From NCBI RefSeq assembly GCF_008831285.2, contig NC_045140.1, positions 18,846,370 to 18,910,369 of the forward strand: DNA of 64,000 nucleotides. The letters run 5' to 3'. This document shows, in pieces, positions 13,887 to 28,710 of this stretch. Source of the stretch: Nymphaea colorata. Taxonomy: Eukaryota; Streptophyta; Magnoliopsida; Nymphaeales; Nymphaeaceae. How positions within the stretch are numbered: position 1 is the first letter of the stretch; the number at the start of each line of letters is the position of its first letter. A program made the translations under genes and the position numbers. The notes beneath the pieces were generated by a model, which worked only from the letters and a program-made list of their open reading frames with translations, made no database searches and was not told where the DNA came from.

Positions 13887-16800
13887 TCTTTTAAGAGAAT
13901 AGCTTTCTATGCCAAAAAATAAGGAAGATTCCTTCTTCACTTGAATGGTTGAACTGATGGAGGCACTGCTTTATTGAACATCAGCGAGAATGAAGAAGCA
14001 CCATGAAGAAAACATCTTTTGCATTTGTACAAAGGTTAATCTTCTGCACTAATCTGTATTTAGAGAATATTGACGCTACGAGAACCCTATAGAATGTGTA
14101 TCAGCATTCAGGACATGAATTAGAAAAGATATTGGTGGTTTCATGCAACCATGTACTTCGTTGTCCAGGAATGAACAAAACGAATCTAAATTCTGGATAG
14201 GAAATTAAGGTCACAAATCAAACTTGAAACTAAATTTCATAGAATCAGGTCAAAGCAGTGCTAAACATCCTAGGCTATTGATCCCTTTCAAAATTCTGGG
14301 GGCAACTGCTGACCACAGAGAATAGAAAAAGGTCAAAAGCACAGTGAAGACTACTGGGACGACATAGATTACAATATCAGAATATATTTCGCTTTTTACT
14401 CCATGAAAATTTAGGCACATCGGCTGATGTGCCATCATCATTTCTTCCTTGCACTATCTGGAAATAGGATTTCTTTAACATATCCAGTCTCTGCCTTCAA
14501 TAATTACTTTTAGGCAGTTCCTATAATGTTAACATCATAAAAAATTGCAGCCAAAAAGACTTAAAATCAACAGCCAAATCCACCAACTGATCTAAGTTCA
14601 GAAAGAAAAGCCTACCTGAGGCATTTCCCATGCGCTTCGTGTCTCTGAATCCAATGGTAACAGCTAGGCACAGAAGCATTAAAATCCAATTGATCTCTGG
14701 AATATAGATCTGACCATCTATCTTGTCTGATGTATGAACAATTTTTACTCTTGGAAAACATCCCATTGCGGAGCACTGTTTAATGATAGAAAATGTTCCT
14801 GTGATAATAGATTGGCTCCCAACTACTGCTGCAAGTATAGCTATTGCCAGAACAGGCCATCGAAGAATCTCTGAAAGAACCCAGTTACCACAAACAAAAT
14901 CAGTGATCAAACTTAAGCAACTAATGCTCCAGATGATAAGGACAGTACCTGGCACAGATACATAGAATCCTATATGATATCCAGTTTGAATGACATGATG
15001 CTTTGATAGATAAGCTGCTTGTCCCATATATGCTAGGATCAGTGATGGGTAGACAACAAATGTAAAAGCAAGCTGCAAACAATTAAATTTATCAGATAAC
15101 TTGCAGCTGGCATAGTATAGTTAGAGAACAAATTAAGACAGAATAATGACCTATCGACAACTTACCAGCAGTAGAAAGTGAAATATCATTATAATCAGCA
15201 CATCTACATGTTCAACAGTTCAAGCACTTATCTTGGATTAGACTCCCTAGCTATATTACATGGATAGTTCAGAAGAAATCAGGAACACATTTACTCTATA
15301 AGGAGACATCAGTTGGAGTATTCCTGTGACACTGAACTGTGGCATAGTTCAGTATAATAACTATATACTCTCCAAAGGGAAAAAAGTAACACCAAAGACC
15401 CTTGAAATTGTTCCAGAAGCAAAATTGTGTCCAATTATGACAGATCTCCTAAGTTGGGAACGAGGGGGATGTTCTAGAAAATCCTCCCCAGTTGCTCACG
15501 ATGAAAAAGAAAACAACATCAATCCAACTCTAATCGGCTTTGTGGACATACGAGCATTGACAAGATGGACATATGTAACTGCTAAAATTACAGGGACATG
15601 CTTTGCAAATTTAATTTAGAAGCGGAAGATCTCAGAAGCAATTAGTATAAATTTTTGACCTATACCTTGATTGACAACTGTGAGAAATGTCCAAGGTCTG
15701 CAAACATAGCTTCAGAGCCTGTAAATTACAGCACATGGACCGCCAAAATCAGCATTGTCAAAGAGATTAGTTATCTTTAGTAATTGATTTGTACCTGTGA
15801 TGCATAGGAGGATTCCTCCTAAGGACATCCATCCTCCCCTTTGTGTCTTCCGCAAGAATTTATACATGTAGTACGGAGAAAGTGCTTGATATACTTGAGG
15901 ATTCCAGTGGATGATATTGTAAATACCAATCAGGCTGATGCACAAAAGCCATGTGATGACAATTGGTGCAAAGAGAAATGCTACCCGATGTGTACCGAAA
16001 TGTTGAAGAGCAAACAGGCACACCAGTATAACACATGCAATAGGAACTACTGCATCTGAAAAAGTGCCAATTTTTTAGAAACCAAACTACCAGACCATAC
16101 AAACGTATAACAGTGCTAACTAACATTAGCAACATAAAATGTTAAGAATTTCACATGAAACCAAAGTTGAATGGAGCTTTCCCTTATAAAAAGTTTCTTA
16201 CCAAAACAATATGGGTTATAAGGAAAAATAGTTATTGATTAAAACCGCTAAATTCTGCCAATAGTTAAGACCGACAATTCTGATGAACAGGAATAAGAAG
16301 GGTCCTTTAATGTCCTGAAGATAGTATGCACACCCAGATAAATGCCAACACAAGAATTTAACATACACCACAAATAATGCTTAAAGACAATAAGTACATA
16401 ACTTTGTAAAAGGATCCGTATCACCATAAATATTGTCATATTGTTCATTTATTAAAAATATAAAGTATGTAAAAGACTGGAAAACCTTCGAGAGAACAAA
16501 TAGAAGAAAATGTCACTTCTTTTCACTTCTCATGTGTATGTGCGTATTTCTTGGCTTCCCCAGGAAGGAAGGTTAAATATCCAAGAAGAAGGACACAACA
16601 TGGCAATTTCTCACAAACCTAATCCAGGAAAACAGCAGTACTTCTAGCCTAAGGGAGAAATTTCTGAGCCAGACATTACTTAGAGGTCAATGGCTCAACT
16701 ATTGTCCTTTGTCTCTAACTTTCATCACCCCAACCATAGCCAGGTATTCGATCATTCAGTTTAAAAGATGTGAAACTTGGGATAGGAAGATACCACACGA

Positions 16801-19579
16801 AATAAAAGGAAACATGAAAAGAAGTTGTTTCTGCTTCTGAACATATGATGGACAAAAATATGGTTACTTACAAACCAAAAAATGAAATTTATTAACTCAG
16901 AAGCTATGTCATATGGGAGCTGTGAACAAGGCTGCCTCATACGAGTTAGGTGCACACTGGGAGCACTATGGGTGCAGCTGTTAACAAGTGATGGTTAATG
17001 TACTTTATGTTCTAATTCATATGCATACGTAAAGGTGCATATATTTATTTATACTTGTATATAAGCTTCTTTTATAGTTTATACACAGACAGACAGATGC
17101 TGCAGCATGCAAGTTTCTTGAAAAATGGAGCCCACATCTACACCAGCACCTCGCACCCACAGTCCTGTGACATAGGGTCAAAGCCATATCATTAATCTTT
17201 TCCGGGACAAATATCTGACCAAAAGGATCTGTTTCAAAGGAGAAGCTTACTATATAAAGTAGCAGAATTGTTCTACGAAATAATGAAATGACTTCTTCTT
17301 TTCCAAATGAAAACACACATTGAATTTTGAGAAAATGACTAACATCTGTCCTACACATATAGCCAGTTTTTGCCATTTGTCACATTAGCCTGGAAAAGTA
17401 CCTTTGATTACTGAAAACATAGGAGGAGACACTTTTGAGATTTAAGAAGAAGGAAGCATCTGATTCTGTCTTATAAGCAAAGCACACATCATGTTTTCAA
17501 TAATCAATTCCTTAAAAATTGGAAAAAGGGAGTACTACAGTGGTAGTAAACATTGAAGTCCAGAACAACACTAGACGACGATGAAATTCTTGTGAGAATT
17601 CCAGATATTCAGTGTTCCTGATGTTTTATTTGCAAAAAATACACACAAAACGGAAAACATCAATAAAGCATGTAAACACACAAATCCCTTTAAAAACGTA
17701 AACTACTGACACAGCCTGATATCTTCACCTAAATTTAAATGAGATGGTCATATTTTAACACTAAAATAAGTGTTGAAATATGGCACACCGTTCCTTAACA
17801 TTTTATGAATGGATAATGATATTGACCACCATAATGACAAGGTAAAGCAAGTAGTCCCATTTTAAGTTCCAAATTATTTGGTATATCTGTAATACCGAAG
17901 TTTCCTCTGAATTCCACTTTTTCAAATTTTGGCTCAGGCGATGTAGATTCCAAACCAAGCAGATATTTCTGGATCTGACTTAATATACAGAAGTTTTCGT
18001 CACTTCAACATCATCTAATTGTATTGCACATTTGCAATTTCTAGAAAATCATGAAAATAAATATCAAACAGTGAGTTTAAGTTAATAGCACAATCTTGAA
18101 GAACTTACATTCATGCTCCCTTCTTGACATAGTGAACTCAAGCCCAGACACGGCGGAGAAAACTGGAAGAACCAACAAAAAAAATTGGAGGCTCTTGGTA
18201 AAAAACCACAAGGCTAAATAAACAACATTACAAAACAAAGATCAAGACGAGGAGTACCCGAAATTGCTGGTGTAAGCACCCCATCACCGATAACCATGCA
18301 AGCTCCCAGGAGGGCCAGTATCAGTAATACGTTCTGCAGAAACCTGTGCTTTTCAAGTACCATCTTTACCTTTGATCCTCCAGAAGCAGAAGGCAATTCT
18401 TTCTTATAGGTTGATAGAGCTTCATCAGCGAGCTGACCATTTGGCAAAAAGCCAACTCTAGCATGCCTACACAGAAGAGAGTAAAGAGCGAAAGTTCCAC
18501 CTGCATAAAAGAATAAGAAGTATTCAGCAGTACACAACATAAGCATATACAGGTTGACAAAGCAAATTGCTGGTTGTTGATGGATACCTTCCCCATTATC
18601 ATCAGCTCTCAGCACGATGAACACGTATTTAAGAAGAGGCACCAGTGTCAGAGTCCAGAAAACAAAAGATAGCACGCCATAAATCTCTTCGTTAGTTTCA
18701 GAATGATGAATATCCTCGGCAAAAGTGCTTTTGTACACATACAAGGGTGAAGTACTAAGGTCTCCATAGACGACGCCCAAGCTCTGATATGCGAGAGTCA
18801 GGACAGACCACCATGACTCCTGTTCACAGCAAAACAACAATAATTCGCCAAATGCAATTTGCTCAATCACACAATACCAACCATCCGTCTTTGTCTGCAA
18901 ATCGAAAAGCAAATTTATTCTTCTTTACAAAATGAGGTAAATTCCACTCGCTATTGTTGATTACCTCATCTCCCTTGAAACAAATTAAGGGACATATGTC
19001 ATTATAGCATTACTGTCTTCATATAACGTAGAAATAAAGCCGTTTCGTTTTTTGTTTCCGTTACTAGTCCTGACGGAAAAGAAGATTAAAACTTCATTGT
19101 TTTAACAACAATCTTTTCTCAGATTTTTAACAATTGATCACGACAACCGAGAGAATTTTTCCGGTCACGCTTCGGGTAAATAGTTAAACATTTTATGTTG
19201 ACGATAGTGTACCTTTTCTTTTGACGGAGAAAACCATATTGTGGATCTAATTATGGAAGGAAATTTATTTACAGGTTTCGTATAATTAAATGAAATACAT
19301 TGGCACGCAGGAACACTGATTGTAAATAATTGAAGCTCCCATTGCTTTTCCTTCTTCCTTTTTGCAGTCCAGCCCCAAAGGTAGAGACTAGCAATCTAAA
19401 CAAACCTTCACTAAAAGATCACCTTCAGCGGACGGCCATAACCTAACTGAAAGCTGTGGACACAAACCAAACTCTCAATTCACACAGAAGAGAGAGAGAG
19501 AGAGAGTACCTTGAGAGAGAGAGAGAGAGAGAGAGAGTACCTTGAGAGATTTTCTGTAGATCCCACCTTCAAGATCCAT
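11793..19579 (-). CDS. KUP: HAK/KUP/KT potassium transporter, nine exons, 769 aa
   Basis: Membrane potassium transporter of the HAK/KUP/KT (POT) family, which moves K+ with protons across the plasma membrane or tonoplast. Minus-strand exons: 19579-19541, 18819-18588, 18500-18258, 18162-18109, 16055-15795, 15718-15666, 15072-14949, 14870-14616, 12841-11793. Joined length is 2,310 nt, giving 769 aa and a stop, typical for the family. Exon 1 encodes only 13 residues ([13 protein letters not shown]). Seen motifs: [17 protein letters not shown] (residues 28-44), [10 protein letters not shown] in exon 3, LQHFGTHRV in exon 5, [15 protein letters not shown] in exon 8, and [19 protein letters not shown] in the long cytosolic tail. 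The hydrophobic pattern fits about 12 membrane segments. All introns are GT-AG with compatible phases. It looks like a clade II-type member, but the exact orthologue is not decided. The start is the only ATG joining the conserved [12 protein letters not shown] exon in frame. Confidence 0.95.
13841..13884. repeat. (AT)n microsatellite in the last intron of the potassium transporter
   Basis: An uninterrupted AT run of 44 bp lies inside the intron between exons 8 and 9 (12,842-14,615). Likely polymorphic in length. Confidence 0.95.
19489..19543 (-). repeat. GA microsatellite carrying two copies of a splice donor
   Basis: On the minus strand the context CTCAAG followed by GTACTCTCTCTC occurs twice, 31 bp apart, with (CT)n between. 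The upstream copy (exon end 19,541) is the donor of the transporter's first coding exon and keeps the frame. The downstream copy (exon end 19,510) would add 31 nt and shift the frame. Confidence 0.85.
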
Positions 19580-22500
19580 GGCAATGAGAAGGAAAAGTTT
19601 CACCTAGCCCATCTGCTTCATGCAAGCTCAAAACCGTACGACCACTCTCTCAAAGCCGAACAGAGCAAATCCTTCAGACAGAAAAAAAGGCACCACCAAG
19701 CATTAAACCCCGGAACCCATTTTTCTGCGTTTCCCGCCCCTGCATTCCACCAGAGGGAATGGGAAAAAGAAGAACCAGATTTGATCTTTTTTTTGCTTTG
19801 GCAAAACCACCAAAAATATGCAGCCCCCACTGAAGCTACTAACCGAAGAGGAATAATAAGCATCAGTTTCCCTGTGTTGGTTTGATGGTCACAAATTTAA
19901 CAAGAAGACAGTCTAAATAGCACCACCACTATGTTGAATATAGAAAACGTGAGCGAGAGCAGAGAGAGAGATGGTGGTTTTTTTTATGAAGTCCAACCAG
20001 TAGTTCAACAATGTACCGCTAAAGAAGCACTGCGGAAAACACCATAATCAGCAGAGGCTTGGAATAACGATTAAAAAAGATGGCGTCAGTGAACCAGTTA
20101 AAATAAAAAAAGAACATGTATCGCCTAGCGATTTACTTTTTGGGTAAAAAAAGGGGAAGGCAGGATTCTTCTCGAGTGGTCCATCTGCAACCTCCACCAA
20201 ACATTGTTCTGGATTTGATGGGGGGAGGAATATTTTGTCTTCGTTTTTTTTACCAGTGTGAAGTGCGGCTACATAACTTGTCCAACAGGAAGAAACCAAC
20301 ACATGAAACGCCACTGCAATTACACGCATACTCGTGTCGTGTCTGTGTATATACTCTTTTCTTCAAGCGCACTAACCGTATATGTATATCAAAATTGCTT
20401 ATTTTGGATTCTTATCGTTCCAATTTAATTATCAAAATTTGACATGTCCAATGTTGCCGGATGGTTAAATTTTTAAAACATGTCGCTAAAAACCTTTAAT
20501 CATGAAACGTCAACAATGGTTAATGATGTAAAAGAGTTTGTGATGTTTTATCGACAGTTCATGATGTTTTTACCAAAAATATTTAGCAATTATGTTGCTG
20601 TTGATTTCAAAATATATATACGAAAAACATCACAATCAATCATTGTTAATACTCAAGTAACAGATGTTTTTTAGTGACAAATTTTTATTTTTAGTCATTT
20701 GATAACACCCAATACACACACACACAACTTTACGAGTCGATTCATTATGTACCTATCTATCCATCTCCCATAAAATCTAATACAACTCAATTCTCTTTGT
20801 TTCTCTATTGCGGCGGAAGGTTAGGCCTCCAACTTTTGTTGCCCAAAAATTTTTATATTGACGGCAAAAATACAAATCCCAAAAGGGACAAGATCAGAAA
20901 CTACCAAAATCGCAGGTCCCAACCGTCTAGCCCTTCCCCACTTTCCATGAATCTCATTTCACCAACGTCGACGTAGTCACCTCAACTAGTTTTGATCAAC
21001 ATTGGAAAAACCCCAACCCATAAACCCTAAGTTCACTTACGTTAGGGCTGCACAAGGAGTCCAGCCAATAAGGGATCGACTTGAATTCAAGTTTAAATTT
21101 ATGCTTAACTCAAACTTCACTCCTTTAACTCAACTCGGCTCAACTATAAATATTGTGTCCTAAAGGAGAGGACTTTATGTTGCTAAGTTTTTCTTTTAAG
21201 GGGTATTTGGATGCAAAATATGTGCATTTTTTTCTTGAATTTTCCTGAATTATATGATCATTTAGAGTTTGATTAGTTAAAAGAAAAGAGCTAAATGAGT
21301 TAACAAATAAAATTTGTTCAGTTGATAGAAATAAGTCAAACAACTAAGACTAATGATAGTAAAATGTCACACGTTTTCTTCATATCTTTAAAATTGTCAT
21401 TTTCAATAGATTTAAAGAAACATTTAAAAAACTTAATACTTATTATTATTATTATTATTTTTTGGGTTTTGACATTTCTTATGACCATACAATAATCATC
21501 AGATGAAATGCATAAATAATCAATTATAAGCACCCAGTATATTATTGAAATAGGTAGTAGGCTTAGGTGGAGTTAGGTCATTTGAGCATATCCCGAGCTA
21601 CCCAATCATTTTGGCATTCTGTTACGTAAACTCCACTCGATTAAGCTTAGCTTGAGTAAACCAAAACATGTACGTCGAAAATGGACAATTTATAAGGTAA
21701 AATATGGGGACAAAATAACCAGTCTAGGGACTCATAATCGTATTCATTACTTGCTTGCTTGATTGTTCAATTCATATTGTTATTTGTTTATTTATTGTTT
21801 AAATGATCTTGTTGGCCAGAAGTCAAGTATGTCTCATGTTCGATTCCTATAAGCATTATGCTTCGGATGACATTAAATTTTTTTATAGCCACTGTACAAT
21901 AAAACCAACTCATTTTTCTATGAGTAATTTAAAGGAAATAGGTTATTCACAAGCTTACTTTCAATCATCATCCAAACACACTTTAAATGTAAAAATAGTA
22001 TTTACAGTTACTTTTTATTATTATGATTCTCTCTCTCTCTCCACATGGCAAACCAGATCGGTATACTAATAATGGCTGGCCCATGTGCATCTCCCCACTC
22101 CAAACCCCCAAAAACCTTTGTGTTAGTAATTCTACTAACTTATAGTAAAGATATTGCCTTCACTGGAATGGGCACAAACCAAACTGATTAAGAGAGAGAG
22201 AGAGATGCTCTAATGTTAATGAGACCTACCACCTAACCTTGTTTAGAAAATATAATATATATATATGAAGGAAAAAAGAGATACATGGTGAAAAAGGGAA
22301 ATAGATATACTACCAACCACAAGAACATTACTAATGTAATTTGATATGTAAACTTGTAGCATTAATGTAAAAATAGTTTATAACATTGGGATAAATTCAT
22401 GGAATGCTATGAGGCAGGTTTATATAGAATAGAACACTCAAACTATTCCTATTGGGAAACCACTCAAAAAGGTAATTTTTTTCACATGGTCAAAATTAGT

Positions 22501-24272
22501 TACTAAATCTAAGTAAGTGATAAAAATTAGGATGCATTTAAACATATATAAAAGCTACTGATTTTTACAAAAAGAAATAGGGAAGTGACATCCACACAAT
22601 ATATTGAACTCCATTCAATCACAATTGTCCGATGCGTAAGTTCCATCATCAGTGGACTAAGGATACAAATAAACAAATTTTGTTTCTCAATAAACAAAAA
22701 AGGATGAGATTATTATTATTATTTTGAGGAGGTGGGTCGGTAAAATAAAGAAACGTTTTATCTGCAATGTGGGTGGCCGTTACCATTAACGACAGCCACC
22801 GTAAATTTCTGACAGGTGGAATTCGAGAGCAGTTTAAAGAAACGTGGGTTGTGAAGCACTGCACATGGAAGCGATCCATTTGCTGTCCCCGTCAAAAAAA
22901 ACCTGCAACTCCTTTACTAGCGGTCGACGCCTCTTTCAACCCACCGTCCTCCACTTTAACCGTGCCTTTTATGCGTGATTTGACAGTTGCGATATTTTAT
23001 TAGTGTTTCTTAATTCTGCTTAAAAAGATTGATTAACCACTAAAACCATGTACTAATGAATACATTCCAATTTTTAAGGCAAGACCCCCTTGTCTAATTA
23101 ATGAAGTTGGCTTCGGTATTAAGTTTGGTACTTAGTTTGAAAAAATTAGAAACGAAAACAACTAATCATTTATAAGTGTTTTTATAAATAATTAAAAAAT
23201 TAAAAGAATGTTCCATACCAAACTAAACTCTTTCATTGTATCTTGTTATAATCCTGGAATAAAATTATAATTTTTCTCTAAAATTAACTTTGCATGCAAC
23301 ACTTTGTAAGAAACGTGGGCAACAGGCCCGGGCTTGGGTATCGAGCTGGAGTCTGGGCTCTGGTTTTAGGTGTCTAGTCGAGTCTAACTTTTATCGAACC
23401 AACCGCAACCCAACTTTTATCCGGCCGAGCCAGCCCAATGTTCAAGTCTAATTTGCAATAATCGATGAAGAGTAAGTAGTAAGAGTTCGATTCCAATGGG
23501 TTTTAGAAGTCAAAATGCTCTACGGTATGTTGTATCAGGCGCTGTATTTTGCTGTAAAATTTTATTTATTTAAAATAGAACACGAAAGTTTAAGAATTAC
23601 AATACCTCATACTAAGTGTAAAGAAGTTATTACTTAAGAAAAACGAAAGAAAACGAATTATTTTTTAACTTTAAAAATTTACTTTATACGTCACGCCATG
23701 TGAACCATTAATTTACAAATAATTTTCATAAATCTCCTGAGATCGAGAAGGAAGGTCATGGATCTCCTGACGCAGGTAAGTAACTGAAGATTGTTTTTTG
23801 TTTATTTAAAAGCAGTAAGGTGTGTTTGTTGATTATTTATTAGAGAGCACGCATTAAATGAGATACAATTAGACGTCAGCATATGTATTTTCTTAAAGAG
23901 ATGAAATAAACAATGACCCAAAATTGTACTGTAATTTAAAAAAAAAAAGCCCAGAATCTTTTGTATAGTAAACTCGATCTAAATGCATGTTATCGAGTAA
24001 GTGAATAATAAAGAATGCATCTAAAGGTTTATATATACATCGAATAAAAATGACCCTCACCATGTTTTTATTAAGGCTCTAGGCCATATAAGCAAAGAGT
24101 CATAGGAAACCTGATAATTAACTACAATTTTGAACAGAGTTTTTGCATTCCAGGGTCATTTATACTAATAAACAATCATAGCTGAGATATTCACATCCTA
24201 CAGCTATTTCAATTGAAAATAAATTCAATGAAGTCTGAGAGATGCATCCAAGGTAAACTATATTCAAGTGGA

Positions 24273-24320
<48 letters not shown>

Positions 24321-26612
24321 TTATTTATTTATTGAACGCAAACATGCGCCTTATTGAAATGGATGGGCCACTGCCCTTCATGGTAGATGAAAGAGGTGGT
24401 CTCCCATTGAGAGAGAGATATATTCATCTACAAAGCACCAAACCCTCCATTCCGTCTCATTTCACTCTTCTACTCCAACTCTCTCTTGTGGCTGTCTCCC
24501 TCTCCTTATTGCTCTTGGCATCTCCTTCCTCCTGTAAAAGCGCAGCTGATCGGTAACAACAGGAAATTGGGAGCATCTAAGTCTTTATTTCCTATACGAA
24601 TCAGGTAGTTTATTATGTCATTTCATTTAACACGGTAGAAGGACTCCACATAGCTTTACTTTTCAAGAAAAACAAAAAACTTCTTCTAACATGGAAAAAG
24701 TTTTACTCCATCGGTATGGATAAAAACTAAATACTCCATCGGTATGTTACACATGGCTTGGATACTAGCTCCATAGCCGCTGTCGGTTTCTTGGTGACCA
24801 ACTTCAGGCAATTGAAAATGTTTATTAATATATATGATTAAAAAAAGAATTTTTTATTAATATATTTTTCATAATCTTTTTTCTTATATATAAAAGAAAC
24901 ATATTTAAAGAGACATGTTCTAAAGATCTTATATGCGTACATGCGCCTACTCCAAAAAGTTGCATTAAAGTTGTCAAATTGAAAGTTAAAATTCCCGGTC
25001 AAGAATTCAACCATGTACATGCATATATAGTTAAAGAGACCTAACTTGAAGATTTTATATTTACATACCTTGGCCTACCCCAGAAAATTGCATTTAAAAT
25101 TGCCAAATTGAAGAAGATCAAAATTTAATAGAATTGTGCTTTGACAGAATAATCTGGTGCAAGAGAAGAGCTGATCTAACTGCAGACTGCGTATTTAAAA
25201 TACCAAAATACTGGTTTGTCAATGTCAGGTGCCCAAACCAAAGTGGGTCAAGTCAATAATTAAATCTCAAACCTAACCTTGATGAAAAGCATATAAAATA
25301 CTCAGTCTAGCTTCACGCATCATATGCCTAAAATTATACATCGAAACGTGCCATATGTTACCTTGGGAATTGAGCCGGCTCACGGTTCGGCTTGAGGGCC
25401 CAAATTATATTTTTCAAAATTGGTATTGAATTGAACAATATGTATATTTTAAAAACTTAAAAAAAATGAAATATTCTGATATTATTGAAAAAACTTATCT
25501 TTTTTGTAATATTTTGTATTACCAATTTTTGCACTCTAATCATATGCGTTTGTACATTTGTTGGGTATGTCATAGCCCTCTCATTCCCTCTATTTTTGGG
25601 GTCTTGAGTTGCGTCAGTGTTAGCGATAACAACGGTGCATCTTTCAATTCAACTTGGATGTCGTGCCCTATCATCTTAAGACATAAGAACATAATGCCTA
25701 TGAGAATCGAACTAAAGATCTGCTTTTATATAGGCCCTTAGCCCGACCAACTATACTATGACCCTTGACATGACCTTATAGAAGGGGAAATGACCTTCTA
25801 GGTTTTACGGCAGGGGTGTGCGATGAAATCTCTCAACCCAGGGTAGTAACCTAACCCTGGACTGCGGTCACATGACCATTGTCTACCCATAAATAGGCGG
25901 ACATTCTTTAGAGTCTCAAGGACATTCATGACCAAAACAACTTTATAGTAGGCATGATCTTCTTGGAATCATCAAAATTATTGGATGGTTTCTTCTCTTC
26001 CAAACCTTAACCCCAAATCTGAACCTAGTGCTAAACCTAACCCTGATGGTCCACATCTTAGGTGCGTAGAAGCATTTGATGCTCCTGCCATCTTCCCTGG
26101 CCTTTTCTGCACAATTCACATTTGCGGCTACTTTTGGAAAGTGGGAGGAACTAGACATTTAATTTGAGATACTGACACAAAATTTAGGGAGATTTTCTTT
26201 TTAGTAAATAATAAATTTAGCTAGGAGAGGTCGGCAAGACTAGAATTGAGGCCGCTAAATGCATTATTAGAATAGTTTGTGAGTGTCTCATAAATCTATC
26301 ATAAAAATTAGATCAAATTTACGTAACATTATTAACTCTAGTGTACTTTATGAATCTACCCTAATATTTAAAAGAGGTCTGATCAAAATTGAAGAATTCA
26401 AAGGAGATTTACACAGCAGATTCTTCTTCGAACCCGTCTCTCTAAACTTAGATGCCAATTAAATTGGTCATGACCCCAATGTTCCCAATCAATTGGTCAC
26501 CATTGATTATGAGGATGAGATGGGAATCCTGATTTGGAAGCAATGTATAATCATTATGATAAGATCTGCGTTTGGATTTAGTAGGAAAGGAAACCAGCCA
26601 CATGAGAAGTTC

Positions 26613-26643
<31 letters not shown>

Positions 26644-27134
26644 CTGTAGGTGCGTCCTCTCGCTCAGTCACCCACAGACGTACGCGTGCATGCACATTAT
26701 TTATTCCGTGTAGTTAAAGAGAGTTCCAGAAATCTAATGCCAATTCCTTTCATTTAATGATCGAACTGTTTGGCGGATCAGATTCTCCAGACTTTAATCT
26801 CCATATCCTGACAAGTATATTTCATATGATGACGGCTCAACAGTCCAATTATGTATATATTTTTCTCAATTTAAAATCTAATGACTCTGAATGCTCTCTC
26901 TCCCTCCATAAGTGCGCGCACGCTTGCAGATCAAATGTGAAGGTGAACTGTCTGTGCAGTCGATTTTAAAGAGCTCAAATAGTGAACATTAAGTTGTAAA
27001 TATAAAAGCTAAATTATTTTTTTTAATCTTAAATATCACTCAAAAGAGACAGTGAGCTTAATTAAAGAAAACTCATTTGTTTTCCTCTTTCTCATTTTTT
27101 TAAGAGTACTTCTGACTCTTCAAAACCTTGTCTT

Positions 27135-27169
<35 letters not shown>

Positions 27170-28710
27170 GAACGCACGCACACCCACCCTTTCAAAAGCA
27201 ATACCAATTTTTTTACCTAGCAAAAAATGTTGGTGATGAGCTTGCATGCTGAATAAAAAATTTATGTTGGAGTTTTTGAAATGTTATTTAACAATCTATG
27301 CGGAGTATCTGTAAGGCCCTACAAACTTAAAATTCATATTTTGTAAGTTGGGCTCCATTTTTTTTGGGGAGACCTTGGCGATTAACAAACCCCGTGTGTC
27401 CGAACACGTCAAGCTTTCATCCATTTAACTGATCAGTTCATCAGCTCTACGTTGAATGACGCTTTCTTTCATTAATTCGTTCGGCATCATCGTCTCAGTG
27501 CTCCTTATCAAGTTGAACACCCTGGAGAATAATAAAATATGGTTTGGGAAGAAGATTTCGGAAGAGGTCGAAGATTTTAGGCATGAAAATGAGGCCTGCC
27601 AAATGTTTGGCTCTCTTTTGTTCGGGGGTTCTTTATTTGTCAGGACAAAGCTGCCTCTCGTTTGGTAAAATATGGTTGAAAGATTGAGTCAGATTAATGA
27701 TATTTTAAAAGATGTTTTATGAATCTATTCTAAGTTTAGCAGATTTACGAAACATAAACTATTCCATTTACCAAATGGGCAGAAGTTCGTCTTCCAGCAA
27801 AATCTACCATAATTATCTTTTAGTAATCTCAACCTGCTTTCTACCAACTTTGATTCCCGTTCAAAAAAGTACGTGAATAAAACAATTAATTATTTAGCCA
27901 ATTCCTTTATAAACTCTCGGAGTTTTCTAATGGCCTAGAATTCGCTTCCCCGCTTCCTGCTTGAACCGCTTCTCCATATTTCATCTCGCAATCTAGTATG
28001 TTTTTCATATCTATTTTTCTTAAACTCTTGAGAAGCTCATACAAGCTGGTGGAGACCAATAATTGGAGCGTGGTAATCACGTCTATATCTATTATGATTG
28101 TTGCGGAAAGCAAACAGACTAAACTCTCCCATTCATCTGTTTAGTCCACCATGGGTTTTTTCCGATGTTTCTTATGTGATTTTGTTTCCAGGGAAAAAAC
28201 AATATCTGGACAAATTTATGTTGAATGACTTATCATTTGGGATGATTAACCAGAAAGGTGGAAGAAGTGGAAACGAAATTGACAACACGAGCCACAAAAC
28301 ACGGGTCGATACGCATTGGAAATTGAGAGAAGACCCGCAGAGAAGAAAACTCTTTCACTGCTCTTTCATGAAAGAACAACCAAAGTTGGCAGCTTTACAA
28401 AGTATTCCTTAGGTCCTGCCAACGTCTGAAAAAGGGGAGAAAAGGACTTGAGAGGGAGAAAGTAGAAGAAGCTGCACCTGCACCACATCCACCATTATTT
28501 CATCGAGTGGGCCAGATAAGCCCTTCCCCACCAACCATTTATGGTACAGGACAAGCAGATGAACCTGTCAACCCAAAATAAGAAAAAGAAAATTCATTTG
28601 CTTTTGCTTCAATTTCAAGCAAACTCCAAGGGCCACCCTTCACCAAATCCCGAACAGCCGAGCTTTGCACTGTTCTAGTCGTTACCAAGTTAAAACTTTT
28701 TTAGCATTAA
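19580..28710. other. intergenic DNA: transporter promoter side, then no gene
   Basis: The first few hundred bases hold the 5' leader and promoter side of the minus-strand potassium transporter, with CT-rich stretches up to about 19,990 on the minus strand; I see no clear TATA box. Beyond that the DNA is AT-rich with (AT)n runs at 24,275-24,316 (followed by a TTTA run), 26,612-26,639 and 27,137-27,165. The open frame at 24,332-24,556 ends in a hydrophobic Leu/Ser stretch but shows no family signature. No gene is called. Confidence 0.6.

Noticed and set aside
19511-19885. 124-codon plus-strand frame
   Set aside because: It overlaps the first exon and leader of the transporter on the opposite strand and starts in a GA repeat.
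24332-24556. Frame ending in a hydrophobic Leu/Ser stretch
   Set aside because: The hydrophobic part is not at the N-terminus and there is no family signature or downstream exon.
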